Part shown: in pieces, positions 1 through 11,600 of the stretch
How positions within the stretch are numbered: the first letter of the stretch is position 1
How the letters are laid out: every line of letters begins with the position of its first letter
Assembly (NCBI GenBank): GCA_905221605.1
Contig: CAJNDS010002791.1
Span: 124,001-188,000 of the forward strand
Source of the DNA: Symbiodinium natans
Taxonomy: Eukaryota; Sar; Dinophyceae; Suessiales; Symbiodiniaceae
DNA: 64,000 nucleotides
Direction: 5' to 3'
The notes under the pieces: model-generated
Database searches by the model: none
What the model saw: the letters and a program-made list of their open reading frames with translations, nothing else
Told to the model about the DNA's origin: nothing
Position numbers and translations under genes: made by a program

Positions 1-157
1 AACCCTAAACCCTAAGCCCTTGACTCCAAACCACAGCTGTTGGCCTTGGGAGGTGGATGGAAATGTAGGAGCCTGAATGATTGGCACCCAAGTAGCCCAG
101 CGCTACCCTTTTGCCCGTTTCGGGTTCTAAGCTCAACTATGCAAAGTCCAAGCAAAG

Positions 158-283
158 AACCCTAAACCCTAAACCCTAAACCCTAAACCCTAAACCCTAA
201 ACCCTAAACCCTAAACCCTAAACCCTAAACCCTAAACCCTAAACCCTAAACCCTAAACCCTAAACCCTAAACCCTAAACCCTA
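158..283. repeat. CCCTAAA telomere-type tract
   Basis: About 18 near-perfect CCCTAAA units, the C-rich orientation of the TTTAGGG telomere repeat of plants and many algae. It is interstitial, because unique sequence lies on both sides. Confidence 0.95.
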
Positions 284-3200
284 CCCCCTACATAGTTCGA
301 AGGTGAGTTCCAGTACCCGAAATTCAGGGTACAATCAAATGCCCGCTATCATCGCTGTCTGGGAGTTTAGGGCTTAGGGTCCTAGGCGGTGACCTCATGA
401 GCCCCAAACCTTCTTTGTTACAATGCTTTTGTAGGCCCCCCCCTATGGAGCCTGGCGTTCTGAGCTATGGGATTCTTACACACTCTCGAACGACCTAACC
501 CCAAACCCTATACCCGAAAGCCCTAAACCTAAACCCCCAAACCTCTATAAACCACCCTAGACCCCTAAGCCCTAAACCCCTAAACCCCTAAACCACCCCT
601 AAAGCCTCAACCCAAAAAGCCTAAACCCCTAAAGCCCTAAACCCCTAAACCCCCAAACCCCTAAACACATAAGCCCGAAACCCCATCCCGGCTGCGACGC
701 CGCACCGCATCTTTGTGGTTTTTTGGGCGGATCTGGAAGTTGCAGAGGGTCTTGTTATCGATTTCGGGTTTAAGGTTTAGGGTTTGGTCTTGTTGTCGTC
801 GTGTGCTTTACCCTTAGCTAGGCTCAAAATAGCCCAATACGAAGGCCTTTGAGCCCACAAGCCCTAAAATCAGAGTCCTTAGACTTAGAGTTGGGTATGT
901 TGAGTTGTCATAGTTATGGTGTCTTTCTTTCTCTGGACTTTGGGGTACACTAGAGGTACTCCATAGGGCTGCTGGGTACCAGTGACAGCCCCTCGTTACT
1001 CGAAGAATCTGGACTGCTACTATGGATTAACCCTAAACCCTAAACCTTAAACCCTAAACCCTAACCCCTAGAAGCCCTGCACCCTAGACATGTTTAGGCT
1101 CTGCAAGGAGGCCTGCAAGGCTAGTATATTTTAGGGGGACAAACAACCTCCGTAATAGTACGTACAACCCAACTTAGCTCTACTCACTACTAGGAAGGTT
1201 CCCTCTCTCTCTGGGGGTCTTAAACCCTAAACCCTAAACCCTAAACCCTAAACCCTAAACCCTGAACCCTGAACCCTAAACCCTAAACCCTAAACCCTAA
1301 ATCTTTCTTTGTCACTTAGGGCTTCCCCGGAGAAACTCTCAAGTCCCCTGAGCCGAACGAGCTACGAGCCGCCCACCGACGCGGAGATGTGCGCCGCAAC
1401 ATGTCCAAGGGCTTGCGCGAGATGCCGCCGTCGAGTCGTTCTAGGGGGAACCCTAAACCCTAAACCCTAAACCCTAAACACGTAAACCCTAAACCCTAAA
1501 CCGTTCGGTGAGCTACGAAACACCCTTAGAATCCAGAGGCTGAACTTCTCCCCCCAGAAACTCAGCCAGGAAGTTGTACTGTTGAGATACTTGGAAGCCC
1601 TTTTGACATCGTAAGTAGGGTTTGTAAGGTGGGTTTATGGGGATTAGAGGAGGGTTTCTAGGGGATCCGAAAAAGACTTACTGAAACGAAAAACCCTAAA
1701 CCCTAAACCCCAAACCCTAAACCCTAAACCCTAAACCCTAAGTATGATGGGGCCGATGTATTGGCCTGTAACGATCATCAGGCAGACCTTGCGGGCCAAG
1801 CACTGCGATCCTAGGTAGGATAAGGGTGGGCCCTCAAAAGGGGACCCTTCGTAACCCTCTTCTGGCTCTCTTAAACAGGGGCCTTCTTTAGAGGGTCTAG
1901 ATCCACCAGGGTCCCCCTAATCCTATCCCCTAACTACCAGGTAGGCCCTTGGGACATGCTGAATTTTCCCTTATTGGGTTTAAGAGGATCATAGTCAGGA
2001 ATATTGTTCAGAGGGTTTTGTAGGGCCATCCTCGACTACCTAGGACCCAGAGTAGGCCCTTATTTCCTTTCTTGGGGTTTAGGTTCCCTTTAGAAGCCCC
2101 TTTCAACCAAAAAGGGGTTTATTCCTAGGTTACTCTTGGGTCTAGCATCCCTAAACCCTAAACCCTAAACCCTTGTTATTCCTAGGCTACTCTTGGGTCT
2201 GGCTACATTCTGTAGAATCTCTTCTGGTTGTTAGCATCTCGCAGAATGTCCTTGGGAGTCCCGTGGCCCGTCCTTAACCGATTGAACGCGCGCTGCCACA
2301 ATCGGCGGATTTCAGATGACGACAAGCAGCTTGAAAGCTCCTCGCGTGCCGGAGAGACAGCGGCCGCAGGAGAGGCTTGCGAACCCCCCAAAAACAATAT
2401 GAATCCCAGGACTCACTGAGTAGGCCCTTGTTCCCTCCTTTTAGGGTTTAGGTCCCCTTTGCAAGCCCCCGTTAACCAACAACGGGCACCCTGTCTTCTT
2501 CCTAGGTTACTCTAGGTCCATGAGTCCTGCAGCCTGCAGAGAGGGCTATCACGGGGGGGGGGGGGGGGGGGCAATACAATAGCTGTCTGCCTGCTCAAGC
2601 ACACAGTTGCGACGATAGAGTTAGAGAAGCAGTATCGTTCTCACAAAACCTCAAAGGTTGCCCTTGAGCGGCCCAGCGGAAAGTGCACCCGTAGGTTGCC
2701 AGCAGGCGGTTAGGAAATAAGTTTCCGGTTTAGGGTTTAGGGTTAGGGTTTAGGATTTCGGGTTTAGGGTTTAGGGTTTAGGGTTTCGGGAACCCCTCAA
2801 AACACAGCCTGTCCCTGCGCCGCGCTCTACCTGCACGGCCCTGCTCTAGCTGTGGCACTGCCTCGTCTGCTCCTTCGGATGGCCATACACAGCCCTGCGG
2901 AATTTAGGATTTAGGGTTTAGGGTTTAGGATTTAGGGTTTAGGGTTTAGGGTTTAGGGGTAGGAGGGCCGAAGTGGAGTGCTGACCATCTGGAGACAGGC
3001 GGGGCTTCCGCGGCAGGTCAGCAAAGGTAACGAAGCAGGCACCAAGTTTCCTGCTCAGCCGCTGGTAGGCTTTGAGGCAGTTTCTTGTCCTTAAGGAAGG
3101 TTTAGCTTGTCCTTAAGGCAGGTTTAGGGTTTGGGGTTTGGGGTTTGGGGTTTAGGGTTGGTCTACAAGAAGAGGGCCCCTTACCATAGGGGTCTTATAA

Positions 3201-3297
3201 GGTCACTTATGGCACCTAGTTCTGGGCTTCATGACTCTACTTGTGAGCACTCAACCCAATGCCCTAAAACTTAGAACGGAGGGGCGTCACTGCAACA

Positions 3298-3400
3298 ACC
3301 CTAAACCCTAAACCCTAAACCCTAAACCCTAAACCCTAAACCCTAAACCCTAAACCCTAAACCCCAAACCCCAAACCCTAAACCCTAAACCCTAAACACT
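3298..3400. repeat. CCCTAAA tract with CCCCAAA variants
   Basis: About 14 tandem units including a few CCCCAAA variants. A G-rich tract of the opposite orientation follows at about 3525-3595, giving a potential long hairpin. Confidence 0.9.
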
Positions 3401-5612
3401 GCAACAACAAGAGCGTTTGAGGATTCAGGGTGCAGCAATGTAGCCAGGCTTGGGAGCCGAGGGGAGTTGTGCACTCCCCAGGTTGCAGGCTTCAGGGATA
3501 AAGGGTTCATAGGATGTATATAGATTAGGGTTTAGGGGTTTAGGGGTTTAGGGTTTAGGGTTTAGGGTTTAGGGTTTAGGGTTTAGGGTTTTTAGGGTTT
3601 AGAGGGTTTTATAGGGTTTATGATGCTTGTTGGGTTGAAAGGGTCTTCAGGATGTTAGGGGTTCCAGGGCTCTAGTGTGGGTTGCTGTATATAGGGTGTT
3701 CTCAATGTCCGCACAGTAAAGCAATTGTAAACCCTAAGCCCTAAACATGTTAAACTTGCAACCCTGAAAGTAAGACATAGAGGTGTTTTCCTGCGGTTCT
3801 GGGTTTAGGGCACATTAGAGATCTGCAGAAATCTCCGGAGCGGACTATTTCTCTTCAATCTCTGCGCGACACGCTTCCACTGTTCGAGAAGGGCTCAGGA
3901 TTTAGCGTGATAGGGCTAGGCTTAAGGTTTCAAAGATAGGGCTGAGAGGGCTAAACCCTAAACCCTAAACCCTAAACCCTAAACCCTAAACCCTAAACCC
4001 TCATCGCAGTCTGCCTTGAGTCCGTTGCGGCTATCACTCAAAGGGTGGCTCCACGAATGGCTCTGGGACGATCTTGAGCGCCAGAGATTCGCAGGGCTCC
4101 TAGTTCAACCTACGTGGGTTCATAGCAGGGGCTGAGGGAAATCCGCCTCAGGCATATTACATAAACAAAGAGTATATACATAAGTAAATACTATAGATCT
4201 ATAATGGAGAGAGAGAGTACTTTTGCAGGGTTTACATACTGTGGATGGAGGAAGTCTTGCACCGCTTTTGCACGGCCCGCCTGTGGCAACTGAATTTGTT
4301 GAGTCAGTCTCCAGAAGTGGGTGCAGCCTCTAGCAATGCGTTCGCAGGCGGTGCAAGATTTCCTCCATCCACCGTATTTGGCGGTTCGGGGTACTGAGAA
4401 CCCCATCAATCAATTGCACTCACAAACCACCTAAGTCCTCTAAGTAGGTTTTTTTGTAGACTTACAAGAGTGGTTAGAAGTACCCATGAACCTCCAAGCA
4501 GGGTACCCTAAACCCTAAACCCTAAACCCTAAACCCTAAACCCTAAACCCTAAACCCTAAACCCTAAACCCTAAACCCTAAACCCTACTAACAGCCAGCA
4601 GGTCGACTCAACCTCAAAACCGGTGAGGAGTATGAGGTCCCGTTGGAGCATCCAAAGCGACCCTGATCAATACCTAAACCCGAAGCCCCTAGCCCTAAGC
4701 CCTAAGCCCTAAACCCTAAACCCTAAACCCTAAACCCTAAACCCTAAACCCCACAACAAGCGCGAGGTTCGTGCCAAGGCTTTGCGGAGTTGCCCTTTAG
4801 GGTCCTTGCACGCCAGGCGTGCGCTTGCGGAGACAAAAGTGATGACAAGTTCAGGGTTTGGGGTTTAGGGCTTAGGGTTTGGAGGCTTGGTTTTGGGGTT
4901 TGGGGTTGAGATTAGGGTTTGCGTGTTGGGTTTTAGGGCTTAATTAGAACGCACGCACACGCACACAAACAAAACAGATGACAAAAACTGGCCTTAAACA
5001 CAGAACCAACTCTATGTATTCCCCTAACCAAACTCCAATCACAACAAAACAGGAAAAAAACCTAAACCCTAAACCCTAAACCCTAAACCCTAAACCCTAA
5101 ACCCTAAATGCACCCTCAGACTCCTCCTATAGCAACTTCTTGCAGGGGGTGGTGGGGGCGGGGTGGGGTTTTAGGGTTTAGGGTTTAGGGGTTTAGGGGT
5201 TAAGGGAGGTTTTGGGGTGGGGGTGGGCGGAGTGACTTCGGCATTTGGGTGGGTTTGGGAGTTGCTTCAGGGCTTCAGCCTCTATAGGATTTAAGGGTGC
5301 GCTGTAGTTGTTTTTGGTGCGAGGGTGGGAGCTCCAGGCATACCCTGAACCCTGAACCCTGAACCCTAAAACCCTAAACCCTAAACCCTAAACCCTAAAC
5401 CCTAAACCCTAAAACCTAAACCCTAAACCCTAAAGCCTAAACCCTAAACTGCTGCATGGGGGCTGCCAGCATTACTGCAGAAGGCGATCTCCGAAGCATG
5501 CCCTCCGCGGAAGCTCCAGAAGAGCCCTCTACCCCAAACCCAGCAACCCTAAACCCTAAACCCTAAACCCTGAGAGACCCTCCACTTAGCCCTCTCCAAA
5601 CCTCCTGCAGCC

Positions 5613-5641
5613 ATGAAGCTGTGCAGCGCAAACCTCGACAA
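5613..5641 (+). CDS. Dehydrogenase exon 1 with start codon
   Basis: ATG at 5613 opens MKLCSANLD, which fits the short N-terminal segment of the family. A pyrimidine-rich stretch ending CTGCAG lies 2 bases upstream of the ATG and could be a trans-splice acceptor. The donor is GA at 5642, phase 2. Confidence 0.7.
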
Positions 5642-8600
5642 GAGCCCCGGCTCAGCCCTGGCTCCCGGGGATTAGCGTTTAGGGTTTATAGGGTTTATAG
5701 GGTTTATGGGGTTTATAGGGTTTATAGGGTTTATAGGGTTTACAGGGTTTATAGATCTATAGGGTTTAAAGGGTTTATAGGGTTTATAGGGTTTATAGGG
5801 TTTAGGGCTAGAAGGGGTTTTGAAAATTTTGGGTTTAGAGGTCTTGGGTTTCCGGGGCTTTTTGGTGAAGAGTTTCAGGGTTTAGGGGTTTGAGCTATAG
5901 GGCTTCGGTTTTTTTGAGGATTTAGGGTCTAGGAGTTTGCCGGGCGTCGGGGTCTAGGGAGTTTCTGGTGTCAAGGCTTTCGATTCTCGGGGATTACCTA
6001 GGGTCAAGCTGAAGGTTCTAGGGCTGTACCCCCAAACCCTAGCCAAAGCCCTAAACCCTAAGCCCTAAACCCTAAACCCTAAACCCTAAACCCTAAACCC
6101 TAAACCCTAGGTTGAGAGCTTATAGGACCTGGGACCCTAGACATCCCAGGATCTGCGATGCCGGTGCCGTGACCGCCCCGAAGTATGACCGCAGCGCGGT
6201 CAAACCCGGCATTGCGCCTTGCCTGGGTTTAGTGTTTAGGGTTTAGGGTTTAGGGTTTAGGGTTTTGGAGTACGATGCTTTACTACTCTTTTTTGGTTCT
6301 GGGTTCTTATTGTATCTACTTAAACCTAAAAAGTATATACTTTTTTTGTTTCGGGGTCTACTCCAAAGCAGGGAAGGAGTCTTCTTTGCTGTTTTGCTTA
6401 AGAACCCCCCCCCCCCAAAAAAAAAAAGAAAAGATATCATCAGGAAGATTACCCCAAAAAACCCTGCATTACCCGTATCAGGAAGATTTTCAATTTCTTG
6501 CGGCGTTCTTCAGCAAATAGTATTTCTAAATAGGCCCTTGGGATCAATGACAATTTTCCCGTACTTGGGAATAGTTCGAGTTCGAGAGGGGTTTTGAGGC
6601 CAGCCATTGAATGTTTAGGCGTGCCCCTCAACCCTCAACCCTATGTTGAAGTGGACGAAGATCATAGGACGGTTGCAGGTGCCAACATTACGAATTTAAA
6701 AGGCGAGCCCCCTGCAAGGTTCCTCCTTCCCAGTATACAGGGAGCCTACCTTACTGCAATTTTCTCGGACTGAAGAACTACTACCTTGGACCCTTCAGGT
6801 TGTACCCCTGGGTGTGGGGATCCTTTTTTGTGTACGGGCCATATTAAGAGTGTATTCAGGGGAACCTTTAGGACAGGTACGAGGCGTAATCCCGTGAGCC
6901 ATTGTCTTGCTGGTCCTGACACCTAAACCTAAAGCCGAAACCCTAAATTTGCGGGTGGCACCCCACAATGCATAGGGTCGTGTAGGAGCTTTCAGGGCTT
7001 CACCTTGACCGGGGTTTATACTAAGAGGACCCGGAGTAGGCCCTTGGATTTAGGCCCTAGGGTTTCGGGATTAGGGCCCTTATTAGACTTGTTTTTAGGG
7101 TCCAGGTTCCCTTGTAAGCCCCTCTAAACCAAAAAAGGTGCACTCCTTTTTGATTCCTAGGCTCCTCCTGCGTCTCCAAAAAGGCATGTAAGAGCCTTTT
7201 CAGGAAAGGTTGAGGCTGTGGCTTCGGCTTTTGTTTTAGGGTTTAGGGTTTAGGGTTTTAGGGTTTTAGGGTTTTAGGGTTTATGGTTTTTGAGCTGCGA
7301 TGTGGGATGTCTTCCCGGTGACATTCAAGTGTACATTGGGATGTTCCCCCTTCTACTGGCAGTCCTTAGCAGGGATTGTAATAGCGGGGGGTGTACAATA
7401 AAACCCTAGACCCAAAACCATAAACCCTAAACCATAAACCCTAAACCCTCTGAAGGACTGTTAGTATAGGGGGGAGCATTCCAAGGTGTGCATTTCATAG
7501 GCAGCCGATGGCAGGCATTTTTGTTAAGCTTTTTGAGTTACGTTAAGATATCCCCCAATCCCTAAACCCTGAACCCTAGGGAGGGACATGGCACTAGGCA
7601 CCTAAGCTTAAAGAAGCCTGAAGTTCCTAAACCCTAAGCCCTAAACCCGAAACCCTAAACCCTAAACCCTAAATCCTAAACCCTGAACCCTGAACCCTGA
7701 ACCCTGAACCCTAAACCCTAAACCCTAAACCCTAAACCCTAAACCGTAACCCTAAACCCTAAACCCTAAACCTGCAAAAGGTTCACATCGGGGTGGGCAA
7801 CTTCCACCGCGCGCACCAGTGCGTCTTTGTGGAAGATGCGCTGGAGCTGCCAGGACTGCTCGGGGCTAGAGGGGTGGGATGTTCCCCCTTATACTATAAC
7901 AGCTCCTGAATAGGGATTTTAGTACCCCGTATTGTAATCCTTATTCAGGACTGTTAGTATAAGGGGAAGGGCGTTCGCGCACACAGGCAATCAATCAATC
8001 AATATAAGGGGGAACAGAATAGCAATTGCGGTAGTTGGCGGGACCTGTTTCTCAAGGCCCAGGACGTCGGTTTAGGGTTTAGGGCTTAGGGCTTAGGGCT
8101 TAGGGCTTAGGGCTTAGGGCTTAGGGCTTAGGGTTTACAGCGATCCCAAAGCCCTATATATAAACCAACCCTAATCACCTGAACCTTAAGCCCTAAAGCC
8201 TAAACCCTTAGCCCAACTAATTCTAAACCCTTAGACCACTCATAGCCCTGGAACAACCGAGCCACCAAACGTCCTCAAGATCCGGCAGGTTTTTCTTCGG
8301 TTTAGGGTGCAAAGGTTTAGGGGTTAGGGCTAGGGTTTAGGGTTTAGGGATTAGGTTCAGGGCTCAGAGTTTAGGAACTATAGGGCTTGGGTTCAGGATT
8401 TGGGTGCAAAGGTTTCAGGGCTTAGTCTCTTCTTTGGGCGATGAGGATCCATAGGCTCGAAGCCCTCAAACCCTGCAGCCGTAAATCTCCAGCCCCAACA
8501 GTGCCCTAAACCCTAAACCCTACATCCTAAGCCCTAAACCCTAAACCCCAAAACGTCCCCAAATTCCCTAAGAAACGCTGAAGGCGTGGAAATCGTACGC

Positions 8601-11600
8601 CCTGAAGACTCAACCTTTCAGACCCTTGACCACCCAGAGGCTTAGGGCTTATGCTTTCGGGCTTTAGGGCTTAGGGTTTAGGGTTTGGGGACTTCATATA
8701 TAATATGCCACAGCGGCCGACTTGTCCGCGGAGCCAGTGCAGCATCTGGAGGCTTGTTATTCGTACACGTTCCACCACGACGTCAAGCAGAAGGACATGC
8801 GTGACAGCCTCCGTGTCACGCGATGCGGCATGAGCTCAAAGTCGCCAGAAGCCATGAGTGGCATGTGCGCAGTGCTGTCAGGCAGGCAGTTGCGTGCCCG
8901 CACGAGAAGCGGAGCCTCCCTGGAGAATCACATCATGGTCTGGGGCGGACTAGAAGCATACATTCTCCCTGCCCGTCCCGGCCGTGTACATTTACACACT
9001 TTCCGCGCAAATTTACACGGCCTGTTTGGGTAATCCTGGGAATCCTGCATCTCGGATCCCGGTTGTCTAAATTCAAACGGAAACTTTTAAAGTTTAAACG
9101 GCTGGCTTTCCAAACTTAGGATTCCAAGCGGGCTGCATGTAAATCTGTATAAGTTTAAGTTAAATGCGGGCAACCCGGAACCAAGAAACAAGAACCAAGA
9201 GTCCTGAGCATCTTGGTTCTCGGTTCTCGGTTCGCGGGGCATTGGCTGCAATTAACTCAGATTTTTTAAATGCGGACTTACATTCGCCAGGGCCTTGTCA
9301 GCCCGCATTTATCTTACTTTCCTGCATGTGACTCAAATTCGCGGGGGCTCCCTCGAGCAGATGGTTTTTTGATTTCAAGTTTTTTTTTCGTCAGGTGCTT
9401 ACCCCTTACAAACCCTTATACAAGTGAGATCCTTAAGCAGATGATTCCGGGTTGCTTGAACATTCTGTGTAAAGTGTCCTACGTTACACATCAGAAAAGG
9501 TGGATCTTTGGGGCGGTGGGGGGGGGGGGGGGGGGGGGGGCGGGTTGTACCATAGATATATATATATACATATATATGTATATACTGAACACCCAAACCC
9601 TAAACCCTAAGCTCCACGCTCCTTAAACCCTAAACCCTAAACCCTAAACCCTGAGTTCAGAAGTTTGTTTCTTGCACATACATTGAAACCCGAGGCCCCG
9701 AAACCTGTCAACCCTAGAGCCTAAACCCTAGGCCTGAACCCTAAGCCCTAAACCCCGAACCCTAGCCCTAAACCCTAAACCCTAAACCCTAGCCCTAAAC
9801 CCTAAATCCTAAACCCTATAGCCCTAAACCCTAAACGCCTCAACCCTGCAGCACATGCATCGCCCCAGCGCAGGGCACGAGTCCTGGGCCTACCAGGGGG
9901 TCGGCTTGATGCCGGGCGACGCCAAGATGCGGGAGGTCTTGAAGGACTTGGGTTTAGGGTGTAGGGCTTAGGGTTCAGGGTTTTGGGGTTTAGGGTTTAT
10001 AAGGTTTAGGGGTTAGGGCTTAGGGATTGGGGCTTGGGGCTAAGGGCTTGGGGCTTAGGGCCTAGTAGGGCTTAAGGGGTTAGGAATGTATATGGTACAC
10101 TGTCACAGGGACCCCTTCTTGCCACTATTTGCTGAAGAACCACCCAAGAAATGATAACCATTCCTCCTTATTTTGGCAAGAGGAAGATGTTTATTCCTTA
10201 TGTTTCTTTGGCAAGGGGGATCAGAAAATAGTAGATATTGGTATGTTCCTCCTCATACTAACAGTCCCAATAAGGATCATACTAGGGGGGACTCGAATCC
10301 CCATTCAGGACTGTTAGTATAAGGGGGGAGCATCCCAAAATAGATAAGGGAACCTTGGGGTGTGATGTGGGCTATATCGGGGCCACTTCATTACAGGGAC
10401 TGTTTAACACAGCTTTCGGGTTTTATAGGGTTTAGGGTTTAGGGCTAGATGGGGTAGTCGGATGAAGGCCCCTTCTGATACAGTTAAGGGTCGTCCTTTA
10501 TTTCCCCTTGAAAATACTATCAGCTAAGCTCAACCAGAAACAGAAACCTTTAACCCTACACTGACTTGAGGCCTTCAACTCTAAACCCTGAAGGGTTTAG
10601 AGTTTAGGGGGGTTTAGGGTTTAGGGTTGGGGGTTGAGGGTTGAGGGTTGAGGCTGCGGGTGGGAATCAACAGGCTTTTGCGGGGTTGTGTGGGTTAGGC
10701 TGTAGGTTTATTGGTGAGATTCAAGGCTTTTGGCGCCTGTTTGGTGGGGGTTGCTGGGGCCTAGGGTCCAGGGATGCCGCGCTTTGGGGTTTATAGAGTT
10801 TGTGAAGCTTAGGGTCTAGGGTCTATGGTTTAGCGTTTAGAGTTTTCGGGCCTCAGTGTTCAATGTTATCCAAACTAAATGAAGATTCACGGTGTAGGAT
10901 GCTGGGTTCTCGGGTGGGCATTTGGTTTGAGGTCTTGAGGCTTTGGGGGTTCTTTGTCTAGGGTGGAGGGGGCAGGTTTAGGGTAGTTTTCTATTTAGGG
11001 TTTAGGCTTAGGGTTTAGGGCTTAGAGTTTAGGGTTTAGGTCTTAGGTTTTAGCGTTTAGGGTTTAGGGTTTGGGGGTTCGCACATGGCATGGCTGCAGC
11101 CGGAGTTTCGACATTGTGCCTGGGCATGGCTGCCTAGCCTTGGATTCAGGGGTCATACTTGGAGGTTCATTGTACTTATCAACCAATTAGAACTGTACTT
11201 ATAACCCACTTATGAGCCCTTAAGTGCCTTAACATGGTTATAATAAGTACAGTTATAAGTGCAGCTATAGTTAGTTGGTGAATAAGTATCATGAACCTCC
11301 AAGTAGGGCTTCGGGTGGCGCATGGCTTCATCCAGAGTTTTGGAGGAGAATGGTTAGGGTTTATAGGCTTTTTGGAGTTTGGGATTTGGGGACTAAGGGT
11401 TATTATAATAGGGTGTAGGATGGAGCGTGAATTCATCCAGAGCTTTGGAGAATGTAACGCTGCCCAGCTGTTTGCAGGACCATCGGAGGTTCCGAAATAC
11501 ACTCCCTGAAAGGCTAGCCCAACATTAAGATCTGATACCTACCAAAACCATTAGGGTCTGACATAGGGGTCGGAATAAATACGAATAGTATTTCCTTATA

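Larger units (their letters stand above)
1..5612. other. Upstream region with telomeric repeats and exon-like islands
   Basis: No gene could be named here. The stretch alternates between CCCTAAA/TTTAGGG tracts in both orientations and short unique islands. Several islands read as open, coding-like segments on the + strand: about 1335-1440, 3826-3910, 4755-4850 and 5455-5535. They may be exons of an unrecognised gene upstream of the dehydrogenase. Fragments of the mobile families are also present, for example a family 2 right end near 4470-4503. The longest listed frames here are under 75 codons and show no family motif. Confidence 0.4.

Noticed and set aside
1-283. Window start as a true chromosome end
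   Set aside because: Tracts occur in both orientations throughout the window and genes continue past both ends, so these are interstitial repeats.
5621-5893. 90-codon ORF with VYR repeats
   Set aside because: It is the translation of the TTTATAGGG minisatellite in dehydrogenase intron 1 and starts within exon 1 in another frame.
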